Source of the DNA: JAHELQ01 sp965603365
Lineage (GTDB): Bacteria; Acidobacteriota; Aminicenantia; UBA2199
DNA: 64,000 nt
Direction: 5' to 3'
NCBI GenBank assembly: GCA_965603365.1
Contig: CBFDCR010000019.1
Coordinates: 11,340 to 75,339 of the forward strand
Shown: piece by piece, positions 20,901-30,400 of the stretch
How the letters are laid out: every line of letters begins with the position of its first letter
How positions within the stretch are numbered: the stretch's first letter is position 1
Made by a program: the position numbers and the translations under genes
Notes under the pieces: generated by a model
Database searches by the model: none
Told to the model about the DNA's origin: nothing
What the model saw: only the letters and a program-made list of their open reading frames with translations

Positions 20901-21150
20901 GCCAATCGACGTCGGCCTGGATCTCCTGGAATACCTGGCCGGCCCGGGCGATGATGGCGGTTCGCAATATCTCGTGACGCTTAATCATCTCTTCGAGACT
21001 CCCGGCCAGCAGCCGTTCGTTTAGCCCTCCCTCGATGTGTAAAACCAGGGGGATGTTGTGATATACGGGGCTGTGGTCATAGACATTGCCCGCCTCAAAC
21101 TTATCGATAAACCACAATCTCTCTTGATGATATGACGCCTTTATTTCCAC
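14965..21150 (-). CDS. NRPS subunit: C, Thr-type A domain with radical SAM-B12 insert, PCP, C
   Basis: 2061 residues from a GTG at 21150, four or five bases after a GGGAGAG site. It begins with a complete condensation domain at 5-450, not the half-C of its siblings, and the motif there is HHIVCDR (Gly replaced by Arg). The A domain spans 460-1515. A1 LTYSELN and A2 LKAGGAYLPID precede an insert at about 585-1128, and A3 YTSGTTGKPKG resumes at 1163. The code reads DFWNIGMV (Thr). PCP at 1525-1600 (GGHSL 1558). Second C at 1615-2050 (HHIISDG 1746). The tail is TEVKFNI. Two condensation domains would meet at the junction with the upstream NRPS, which also ends in C. A tandem repeat array separates the two genes. 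Confidence 0.93.
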   Translation of the reverse strand: MEIKASYHQERLWFIDKFEAGNVYDHSPVYHNIPLVLHIEGGLNERLLAGSLEEMIKRHEILRTAIIARAGQVFQEIQADVDWRLETVVLADDVPGDKHEQALSLSIDFVKQPFELETPPLMRAKLITISDDRHLLAVGFHHIVCDRYSLKIFSGELWSLYRGYLEGKTPALPPLSQHYADFSQWQYGFADEWLVPLVFYWKRRLKGKLRPLELPTDNPRQAIHVFFEGRKKFKIPGAIEDRLDRFGRASGYSCFLVLLAAFKVLLHKYSGQNEIVIGLSEENRSQAAMEQIIGPLANLSVSGSFMVPELSFRQWLEDLRHLMDEDQKYNSLPFEKLVLELKPGIDMSRTALFDILFQYDEAPFPFPLPPTAGMEVDVVETNLGWGKYDLNLLIHRQEDGLWGSLVYNRAYYHDATISRWAGHYTHLLAEVLRCPDTPIADLEVLTEEEKSQLLYEFNDTAAGYPENKTIHLLFEEQAARVPGHIAVRFEDNTLTYSELNRQANQWARLLRSRGVAPDVIVGVMLEPSPGMVVALLAVLKAGGAYLPIDPAYPEKRVIYMLRDAHVSYLLTGSGDMAKISLIALLNLQQQKFEPIKTGARPQITDFDGLPVPERPLVDYEKYNQYIGQAAVKNSIALQGSRGCPYRCAYCHRIWPKKHVCRSAENILAEVKLYYDIGIRRFAFIDDIFNLNAENSSRFFELLLKHRLCLQLFFPSGMRGDLLTPGYIDRMVEAGVSGLALALETPSLRLQKLIGKNLNIDKLRENIEYFCAQHPQVILDLFTMHGFPSETEEEALMTLEFIKSIKWIHFPYINILRIYSNTDMEKIAIDSGIPRQAILDQENLTQNNYAGTLPFDKKFTVKYQTDFLNDYFLLPERLLEVLPHQMRLFTEDEVVQKYNNYLPAEIGCFDDILKLAGLTRQQLSVQDFCDERRAFVPGLNRRLRGIFPARNPRQDALKILLLDVSQEFSGESSVIYDVAEPPLGLMYLMSSLYKQFGDEVEGRIAKSRLDFDNFAQLKELVCRFKPDIVGIRSLNFSRDLFHRTTLMLRQWRSDVPIIAGGPYATSDCVSILQDRHVDILVIGEGESTFGELIHEILENGKKLPPQAVLREIKGIAYIPHHGEGPQPSALHILLLAELTEQVAAAPPGNPGHLNRPGDLAYLIYTSGTTGKPKGSAVEHRSVVRLLFNDNSLFDFGSRDVWTMFHSFCFDFSVWEMYGALLYGGTLIVIPRWLAMDTEKYLELLKSEGVTVLNQTPSAFYNLLNWEMASQAKALRLRYVIFGGEALKPARLKSWQEKYPETRLINMFGITETTVHVTYKEVGAAEIERNTDNIGRPLPTTHAYVLDGRLRLQPLGVAGELAVGGPGLSRGYLNKPELTARKFVDDPYRAGQRLYLSGDLVKFYHSGEMAYLGRQDHQVQLRGFRLEPGEIESQLILIDGVEDAVVIDRPGDNGDMHLCAYVVLAEERQPGMDQADIKNCLAESLPYYMVPSFFIRLNKIPLSANGKVDRQALPAPEIEAKGGHAASVGEVEKKLVEIWADVLKIADSAIGIHSDFFDLGGHSLKATILIARIHREFNIKIPIVEVFKQPTIIGLSAYIRRAAAERHVPIEPMEKREYYPLSASQRRLYFLQQINRQNISYNIPFSRHLGPEVAREKLERAFRQLIRRHDCLRTSFELVEGEPVQRVHDRLDFHITYFESSAPTDGGAPGVERLLKKFVRPFDLGRVPLIRAGLIGSRDFNILVVDMHHIISDGVSHGILNEDFAALYEGRDLPPLKLQYTDYALWANGEEQRKIVEKQAEFWLKNFSGKLPLLDLPTDFPRPAGQNGKGSYTFFSLAEKEAAILRETADKTNATLFMVLLSIFNIWLSRLSGQEDIVVGTPIAGRRHVDLARVIGNFVGTLAIRNVPAGNKSFVEFLDEVKASCLAAFENQEYPFEDLVARLALDRHTGRNPVFDVLFNLLNQNEYAGDVADYDPAAAPDHHPSSAKFDLNLTAIEADGLLIFNLEYATALFKPETIERCIDLFKRIAAAIGEDETVLLKDIDIGYDIRPFKKIDTEVKFNI
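17770..19400 (-). other. Radical SAM + B12-binding cassette inserted in A domain (A2-A3 site)
   Basis: Inserted unit in the 2061-residue NRPS, residues about 585-1128. It starts with a DFDGLPVPER linker, then a radical SAM core with CxxxCxxC at Cys643, Cys647 and Cys650 (CPYRCAYC), FIDDIFNLN, ALETPSLRLQKLIG and HGFPSETEEEA. A B12-binding-like domain follows at about 955-1110 (EPPLGLMYLM, KPDIVGIR, AGGPYAT, IGEGEST). It has the same reversed domain order and the same insertion site as the cassette near 1175-2825. The host A domain keeps all its core motifs and so may still be active. Confidence 0.87.
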
Positions 21151-21151
21151 A

Positions 21152-21475
21152 TCACTCTCCCGACCATCGATTGAGCTGTTCGGAACAGCTATTTAGCTGC
21201 TCGGAACAGCTATCGAGCTGCTCAGAACTGCAATACAGCAGCAAAAAGCTGCGATCGAGCTGCTCGGAACTGCGATCGAGCTGCTCGGAACTGCGATCGA
21301 GCTGCTCAGAACTGCGATCGAGCTGCTCAGAACTGCGATACAGCAGTTCAGAACTGCGATCGAGCTGCTCGGAACTGCGATACAGCAGCAAAAAGCTGCG
21401 ATACTGCAGTTCGGAACAGCTATTGAGCTGTTCGGAACAGCGATTTAGGGGTTTGGGAACGACTCTCATGATCAT
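21152..21475 (-). CDS. Possible small protein made of seven-residue repeats (doubtful)
   Basis: A 107-codon reading frame. Its ATG overlaps the stop codon of the upstream 3542-residue NRPS gene (ATGA arrangement), and its TGA ends 1 bp before the GTG of the next NRPS gene. Nearly all of it is translated from a 21-bp tandem repeat, so it reads as heptads such as RSSEQLD and RSFLLLY with a Leu every seven residues. The repeat length is a multiple of three, which keeps the frame open, and the same region is also open on the plus strand, so openness is weak evidence. It could be a coiled-coil linker peptide, or the repeat may be non-coding. No family is recognised. Confidence 0.3.
   Translation of the reverse strand: MIMRVVPKPLNRCSEQLNSCSELQYRSFLLLYRSSEQLDRSSELLYRSSEQLDRSSEQLDRSSEQLDRSSEQLDRSFLLLYCSSEQLDSCSEQLNSCSEQLNRWSGE
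21168..21461. repeat. Tandem array of a 21-bp unit, 13 clear copies plus one decayed
   Basis: Thirteen contiguous 21-bp units fill 21168-21440, and a decayed 14th copy covers 21441-21461. On the plus strand the units contain CGATCGAGCTGCT followed by CGGAACTG with small variations. Variant units carry ACAGCAG or GCAAAAAGCTG. The core GAGCTGCTC is nearly palindromic. The array fills almost the whole 321-bp gap between two NRPS genes (21151-21471), the only sizeable non-NRPS stretch in that half of the locus. I see no promoter or terminator in it. Confidence 0.95.
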
Positions 21476-24400
21476 CCCACCGCCTCCCTGGCAAAGGAGT
21501 GAAACGACGGCTCCTCGATTTTTTCCTTCAAGATCAAAGCCGAAACCGACAGCCGGGGATCCCCGGCAATACCCTCAAACAGTTTCAGGTAATGTTTGAT
21601 CATGGCCACGATGGTCTTATTAAAAAATAGATCCGAATTGTATTCGAAAATGACGTCTATCGAGTCGGTATTTTCGATAAAATAGACGGATAGATCATAT
21701 TTGCTCCTGATCTGCTGCCTGATCCGTATGGCCCTGGTTTCGTTGTTCTCCCTGAATAAGCCGGTTTCCGGGTGACTCAAATTGATCATACCCAGGGCCA
21801 CATCAAACAGCGGCTGCCTGCTGACATCCCGTTTGACCTTTAAGCGGTCGACGATCATGTCGATGGGGTACAACTGGTACTTTATGGCCTCCAGCGTGCC
21901 TGTCTTTACAATCCGCAAGATATTTAGGAATGAGGCATCTTCAGCAAATGTAGAACGCAGGGCCAGGGTATTCAAATAGTTGCCGATCTGGTTCTCGGCG
22001 TCCGGGTGCACCCGCCCGCCAAAAACGGTACCCACCACCAGGTCATTCTGACCGGAGAAGTGAAACAGCAGGACTTTAAAGGAGGTCAACAATACCATAA
22101 ACAGGGTGGCTTCACTCTCATGGGCAATCGCTCTCAATTTGCCGGTGATCCCTGCCGGGATGACAAAACTTGCCGAATTGCCGTTGTATGTCTGTATGGG
22201 TTGACGTTCTTTATCATAGGGCAGTTCCAGCAGCGGCACGCCGTCTTTAAATTTGTCTAACCAATAATTTTCAAGTATCTCGATGTTTTCCCCCCGCAAC
22301 TGTTCATCCTGCCAGTACACATAATCTCTATATTGAATCCTCAATTCCGGCAGTAGTTGCCCCTCATACACGGCGCCGAACTCCTTTATCAAAAGCTCCA
22401 CCGACAGGATGTCGCAGGCGATGTGGTGAATGGTAAACAACAATACCCACTTTTGCGCCTCCAGGTGGAGGAGCCTGGCCCTCATCAGGGGGCCCCGCAG
22501 CAGGTCGAAGGGGGTATTTTTATCCAGCTTCCTGAATTCCTCCATTTGCTCCTCCCGGTCGGCCGCTGCCCTGAGATCCGTATACTCTACCTTAAAGTCT
22601 ATTTCCGCCGGCAGCAGTACCTTTTGTTTGACCTCTTCGGCCAGGGGCAAAAATACCGTGCGCAAACTCTCATGCCGTTCGATCAATTTATGAAACGTCC
22701 CCTCTAAGGCACAGCGGTCAATATCGTTAAACGTAAACACACTGGTCAGGTTAAAAGATATGGACGACTCTTCGGATTGGCACACCGTCCACATCCGCTG
22801 CTGCGCATTTGAGGCCTCGTAGTACTCCCGCTTCTCTACAGGCCTGATGGCCAAATATTTATCTTCCAGCGCGGCCCTGATATATTCGGCCAATCCCCGG
22901 ATCGACAACAGCCTGAACACTTCGGCTAAGGGGATCTTTATATTCATTTCCTGGTGAATCCTCGAGACCAGCACGGTGGCCTTCAAGGAGTGCCCCCCCA
23001 ATTCAAAGAAGTTTGCCTGGATACCGATCAGCCTCTCATCGACATTCAATATGTCCGACCAGATGGCCGCCAGTCTCCGCTCTATCCCGTCGCCGGGGCC
23101 GATGTAATCGTCCGCTGCCTCCAGCCGGGGTTCGGGCAGGGCGCGGCGGTCCACCTTACCGTTGGGGGTCAGGGGGATCTGATCCAACCGGACAAAGTAG
23201 GCGGGGATCATATAATCGGGCAGACTCTGCGACAGGAAATGCCTCAGCGCAGGGGTCTCCATCCGGGCGGCGGCGGCATAGTAGCCGCACAAATACCTCT
23301 CGCCGTCGGCCCACCTGTCGATCACCACCGCCTCGACGATATCCCGGTGCCTCAGCAATCGGTTCTCTATCTCCGCCGGTTCGATGCGGAATCCCCTGAT
23401 TTTCACCTGGTGATCCCGTCGGCCTAAAAATTCGATATTGCCGTCCGCCAGCCGCCGGGCCATATCGCCGGTCTTAAACAACCTGCCGTTGCCGGCAAAG
23501 GGAAGGGAAACGAACCTCTCCGCCGTCAAATCCAGGCTGTTGGCGTACCCCCGGGCCAGGCCGACACCGGCTATACACAGTTCTCCCCTCACCCCGGCGG
23601 CCTGTACCCGGCCGTGGGCATCTAACACATAGGCCCGGGTGTTGTAAATGGGGAAACCGACGGTGGCCGCCTGGCCATTAAAATTTCCCCGGCTCATATT
23701 TACATTGGCGGCACACACGGTGGTCTCGGTGAGGCCGTAGGCATTAAAAAATTCGACCTCCTCCCTCCAGGTGTCGATTAACGTCGGCGTCGGCGGGGAA
23801 CCGGCACTGATCAACACCCTCAGGGATTTGAGATCCGCCGGCCCGAAGTGGTTCAAATAGGGCGGCGGTATGGTGGCGATGGTGACATCATGGGCGGTCA
23901 TGTACTTCTTGAATTGATCAAAATCCCCGATCAACCTCTCGGTCAGCAGGCACAGGGCCGCGCCGTTTAACAGTGTCATGACGATTTCCGAGAGGGAGGC
24001 ATCAAAAGAGATGCTGGCAAACAGGACGATGGTATCGTCGGGCGTGATATCGAACCGATCTTTAAAGGCGGCATGGAGGTTCAAGACGCCCCGGTGTTCG
24101 ACCATCACCCCCTTGGGGGTGCCGGTTGTCCCCGAGGTGTACAACACATAGGCCAGGTCCCCGGCAGTGGTGTGGTCGGGCAGCCGCTCCATATCCCCGC
24201 TCCCGGCAAAACCGGCCTGATCCTCCGCCAGGACAACACCCTGCCGGGGGAGACAGTGTGTCAATCTCTCACCAGGGGCAAACAGGTGGGCGGCGGTAAC
24301 CAGGACCCCGGCACTGCTGTCTGCCAGCATATACCCCTGTCTCTCCTGGGGATATTCGGGATCTATGGGCAGATAGGCCCCACCGGCCTTCCATATGCCG

Positions 24401-27400
24401 ATAATCGCTGTCAGCATGGCCAGCGACCGCTCCAGCATCAGCCCGACTATCGTATTGGCAAAAACCCCCTTGCCCCTTAAGACCCGGGCCATTTGAGCGG
24501 CCCGCTCATCGAGGAGACGGTAGGTCAACCTTTGGTCCTCAAGAATAAGCGCGGTTCGATGGGGCGTCTTGTCTGCCTGTTCTGCGAATAAGCGGTGAAG
24601 GGTCTTATCCCCGGGAAAATCTGCGGCCGTATTGTTAAAATCCACCAGCAGTTGTTCTCTCTCGGCCCGGGGAATCATGTCTATTTCGGATATCTCCTGG
24701 CCGGTGTTACCCGACAGGCCGGAAATGATGCCTCGCAAATAGCCGATGAACCGTTCGACCGTCGGGGGCTTAAAGAGCCCCTTACAATACTCAAAGTCGA
24801 GGTGAATGTGTTCCCCCAGGTCGACCGCGGTCAGGGTCAAATCAAATTTGGAGCTGCCCTCGCGGTGCACATACTCCCCACTCCCGGTGTCCAGATTGAG
24901 AAAATAGTCGCCGTCGTATTCGGCCTGGTTTTGCAGGTTAAACATGACATCGAAGATGGGATTTCGACCGGCATCCCTGTCTACCCCCAACTGCTCCACC
25001 AGGTCCTCGAATTGATACTCCTGGTTTTCGAAGGCCCTCAGGGTATTCTCTTTGACCTCCTTTAAAAGAGACCCGAAGGTCTCGTCGGCCCCGACACGGT
25101 TCCTGAGGGCAAGGGTGTTGACAAACATGCCGATCAGCCGCTGTAAATCGGCATGTGTCCGGGCAGCGGTGGAGGTGCCCACCACGATGTCCTCTTCCCC
25201 CGAAAGCTTATACAACAAAATGTTGTATACCGCCAGCAGCACCATAAACAGGGTGAATTCGGTGTCCCGGCTCATATCTTTTATAAATCTTGTCTCAGGG
25301 CGGCTTAACACGAAACTGACGCTGTAACCGTCGAAACTCCTGTTGGCCGGCCTGGTAAAATCCGTGGGCAGATCCAGGCTGGGTATCCCGGCCGAAAACC
25401 TGTCCAGCCAATATTTCTCCTGCTGTCCGGTTAAATTCCGCTGCTCTTCCCCCCGCTGCCACTCGGCATAATCTTTATACTGCAGGCCCAGGCGGGGCAG
25501 GTCCCGGCCCTCGTATAGGGCCTGGAACTCTTCGCTTAAAATTTTATGCGAGGTGCCGTCGGAAATGATGTGGTGCATGTCTATCATTAAAATATTATCC
25601 TTCGCCGTGGTGATTAAGCCGACCCTGAACAGGGGCAGCCGGGTCAAATCGAAGGGTTTGACAAAATCCCGGGATATCGCCTCCAGCCCCGGCCGCTCCA
25701 GGTCGGCGGCCTCGAAGTAGGCGACGGCGAAATCGACCTCCTCATGGATCTCCTGTACCGGCTCTCCATTTCGCATCTCAAAAGATGTTCTCAAGCTCTC
25801 ATGCCGGTGGATCAAGGTCTTAAATATGGTGTCCAGTCTCCCCCTATCGATATCGGCGGGCAGGTGATTGACCTGGAACACATTGTAGAAGGTGCTCTGC
25901 GGCGCCATCTGCTGCATGATATATATCCTCTTCTGGGCCGACGATAAGGGGTAGTACTCTTTTACCGGGGCAGGCTTAATGGGAACGAATTGGCAACTGT
26001 CGGCAATGCCCCTGATATACCCTGCCAGGCCGCCGATGGTGGGGGTCTTAAACATCTCCCCCACCGGCACCCTGACATTGAATTCCCTATGTATCCTGGA
26101 GATGAGATTAATCGCCTTCAAGGAGTGGCCCCCCAGGTCAAAAAAGCTGGCGTCTATGCCTATCTTATCCCTATCCAGGCCCAATACATCGGCCCATACG
26201 GCCAGCAGCTTCTCCTCCACCGCATCGCTGGGGGCTGCGATTCTCTCTGCCGTCACCGCCCCGGGAGCCGGTAACGCCCGCCTGTCTATTTTGCCGTTTA
26301 CGGTCAAGGGGAAAGCAGCCAACTGGACAAAAAAAGCCGGGATCATATAATCCGGCAGCCGGGCCGACAGTCTCTCCTTCAGCCCGGGAACCGGCATCTC
26401 CTTTGGGGCGGTAAAGTAGGCACACAGATATCTCTCTTCCGGCCCTTCGTCACCGCCGGTCTCATCCCCCCGGGCCACTACCAGGGCTTCGGTTATCGGC
26501 TCAATAGCCAACAACTGGTTCTTTATCTCTTCGGGTTCCAGCCGGAATCCCCTGATCTTGACCTGGTGGTCCAACCGGCCGTATAACTCGAGGCGGCCAT
26601 CCGGCAAGAAGCGGCCCAAATCGCCGCTGCGGTATACCCTCTCCCCCGGTACAGAGGGATTGAGCCTGAATCTCTCAACCGTCTGTTCCGGGTTATTCAG
26701 GTAGCCCTCAGCCACGCCCTTACCGGCAATACACAACTCCCCGGGAATGTTGATGGGCAGGGGTTGGAGATGGGAATCGAGGACATACACCCGGGTGTTG
26801 GCGATGGGCCTACCCATGAGCGCGGTATTGGCCCCATCGATGTCCCGGAGTGCCGCCGCGGTGACGGTGGCCTCGGTGGGCCCGTACTCGTTGTGGAGTC
26901 TTAAGCGGGGCGCCATCTCCTTACTCTTGCGGATGAGTGCCCCGCCGCTCCGCTCACCGGCCAGAACCACAAACCTGAGACTCTCCAGGTCCTTTCCAGC
27001 GGCCGATTGGAGCAGCGCCTCATACATCCCCGGCACCAGGCTTGAGTTGGTGACCTTCTCCGCCCTGATAATCTCCTTTACAAAGGCAAAATCAAGCTTC
27101 CGGGCGTCGGGCACCAGTATGAGCCGTCCCCCCGAAAGCAGGCTGGAATAAAAATTGGCCCCGAAACCGTCAAAACTGTACGAGAGGGGCTGAAGGGTCA
27201 CATCGGCGGCGCCGCAGCCATAAGCTTCGAGCCGCCAATCCACGTAGTTGACAAGCCCGCCGTGCTCCACCAGCACGGCCCGGGGTTTTCCCGTCGTGCC
27301 CGAGGTGAATATCATATAAGCCAGGTCATGGGGCCGGCTGGCATGGACGGGATTTCCAGGGCCGGGGCCCAACGCCTGCCGGGGGTGCCGGTAAAATTCA

Positions 27401-30400
27401 TCCAGCCAGATACAATCCAGGGGCAGTGCCGCCTCCGCCGCGGCTGCCTCCCTCATGAAGGCAATCCCCGGGATCTTCATCAACTCCTCCTGGGGCGGCA
27501 ATTTTCCCCCGTTATCCATGATCGCCTGGAGGAGCTCGCAGAAGGTGACCTCCCCTTCCCCCATGACCAGCAGATCGATGTGCCGGTCTTGCAGCACGCC
27601 GTCAAAGTTGGTGGTGGCATAGGGCCCCCCGGCTACCAGGGGCCCGCTAAAACCCCACTCCCGGATCCTGGCGACCGTGCGGTGGAAGAAATCTTTAAAA
27701 AACGTCAATGTCCGTACACCGACGACATCCGGTTTAAACGCCTCCAGCAAGGCGGCCAGCTCTTCATAGGAGTCAAAATCATAGCGGGCCTTGGCCAGTT
27801 TTCCCCTGACTTTTTGGCCAAACCTCTCATAGACATAGGTCATAAGATGGATCAGGCCGGTGGGCGGCTCGTACACATCAAAAAACAATCTATCGCCGCT
27901 GAACACCTGGGAGAGATCCAGGAGTAAAATCCTCAAAGCCCCGGCCCCTGCTTGCCTGGCGGGGAAATACTGCCTCATCCCCTCATCCAGGTGGGGCACG
28001 GCGATGTCTTCCCTGGGCAGGCACTGGCTGCCCGCCAATTCATCCTCCAGGATTCCCAAAAACTGCCTGAGTTGGGTAAAGGATTTGAATTCCACCGGCA
28101 GGTGGTTGGAATATTTCTTTAAGAGTTCCTCCTCGGTCATGGCCTTCATCTGCCAGGGCAGTACATGTAATAACCGCTCTTTTACTAAAAAGTAATTGTC
28201 CAGGAAATCGGTCTGGCACTCCAGGGTCACTTTCCGGTCAAAGGGAATGGTAGCGGGGGTCTCATGGAAGCCGAGGTTTTCGGATTTTAAAATCGCCTCC
28301 CGGGAGATGCCGTTTTCCAGGGCCAACCGCTCCATGTCGGTATGGGGATAGATCTTCAATTTACTGAACAGCGGGAAATGGAGCCAGCGGAGATCCTTTA
28401 TGAAATCCACCGTCAGTCGTGCCTCCTCAGCGGTTTCGGAGGGAAAGCCGTGCATCATAAACAGGATCGAAACGACATGGGGATGTTTTTCACACAGATA
28501 CTCCAGGTTGCGGTGCAATTTTTTTAGATTCAGGTGCTTCATCACCAGCTTTTGCAGCCGGGGGGAGGCGGTCTCCAGGGCCAGGGCCAACTCGGCGGTC
28601 CCGGCCTCCACCATGGCGTCGATGTAATCCCCGGTCAAAATATCGCCCCGCATACCATTGGGGAAATATAACCGGACATCGAGGCCATTGCGGCCGATCA
28701 ACTCGAAGAAGCGCCGGCTGTTTTTTATATTCAAATTGAATATGTCGTCCAGGAATGTAAACCTGCGGATTCCCATGTTGTAAAACAGCCGGACTTCCTC
28801 CAGGAGGCTTTCGGCCGAACGGACGACATGGGTCTTGGGCCATATTTTATGGCAGTAGGCACACTTAAACGGACAGCCCCGGGTGGCTTGCAGGGCAATG
28901 CTGTTTTTGACAATTTCCCGGTCAAAATATAGATTGTGTTTTTCATACAAAGAACGGTCGGGGATGGGCAGACGATCCAGATCTTGAACCTGGGGCCGGC
29001 CGGCCGTCCGGCACAACTCCCTTGTCCCCCCTGGCCGGGCATAATCCGGCATGGACTGTTTATCCAGGACAGCGGAGCGCGTCAACAGGAGGGAGGCGCC
29101 CCCCTCTTTTAACATGAAGTCGATCCTCTCTGCCGGCAGTCCCGGATCGATGGGGAAATAGGCGCCCCCGGCCTTCAATATTGCCAATATGCCGGCCGCC
29201 ATGTCCAGGCTGCTGTCCACCATCAGCGCCACGATACTACCGGCAGTCACCCCTTTGCCCCTTAAAAGCGCCGCCAGTCGGTTGGCCCTGTCGTTTAACT
29301 CCCGGTAAGTCCAGTCTTCACAGAATATTTTTCTCCTCTTGCCCTCGATGTACTCGTGCAGCCGGGCATTCATATTTAAGTAGCTCTGGCTGACCCTTGA
29401 ATTTAACTCATCGTCGTCAAAATAAATATAGGGATAGTCGAAGGTCTCGACCCCCGGATGGGGCGCGGGCTGGTTGAAGTTTTTTTCACTGCACTCCAGG
29501 AAATCTTCATAACTCCTGGCCGCGGCAAACATGCCGTAGGCTTCGACCTTATCGAGAATCGGTGCCCCGGGTTGGGCATGGAGCCGGCCCCAATGCAGGC
29601 CGGAGAGGGTTGAATAGGTCGCCATTATTTGCGACAGCACCTTCTCGGCGGCAGCGATATCCTCGGTGGAAAGGAAGGGCAGGCCGTTGATTAGATTGAG
29701 TCTGACCTCGGCATTGTCATACTTCTCGCATTCATCAAAGAAGGCAAACAGTTCGTCATCGCCGGGCTGCGGCTTTACCAGCTTCAATTCCGCCAACCGA
29801 TAGCGGTGCCCCTGGGAGAGGCTGGTCATGTCGATATCCCAATAGACATATTTGAAGGTGCGGCTGGCCAACGCTATGATTTCGGCCGAGGGGGGAGACA
29901 CATTCACATAGATACAAAAATGGGCGGTCAGATCGATCCCCTGCCATATCTTCTTTAGATAAGCCAGGAGGCGTTCATTGGTCTCCACGAAATCAAACAT
30001 GAAGGTGGAGGCATACTCCCTGGCCGCCAGGATATCCCTTCTAACCAGGTCGGCGGGCCGGTTAAGGAGTTTGGGCCTGTTGAAGATGCGCTCCTGGGCC
30101 TGGCGGCAGCCGCCGCAGTAGAAACAATTCAGGCTGCAGCCCTTGTGGGTATAGATAAAAAACGTACCCAGGCGGGAGGAGATGTTGGAAACCAGTATCT
30201 CATCCAGGTGGGACAGGTATATCTGCCGGGAAAGTGCCTCGTCTTCCACATAGGTAAGGGGATTGGTTACGATTTTTCCCCCTCTCTTATAAACGGCATT
30301 GGGGACATAATCGGCATCCCGGCACAACGCCAATAACGGGGCTTCGCCGTCGCCCCGGATGACACAATCGATATATTCATATTGAATGATCCGTTCATAA

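Noticed and set aside
21168..21461. CRISPR array
   Set aside because: The units are contiguous 21-bp tandem copies without spacers and there are no cas genes.
21132..21599. Plus-strand protein through the repeat array
   Set aside because: It runs antisense into a clear NRPS coding region on one side and is open mainly because the repeat is near-palindromic and a multiple of three.
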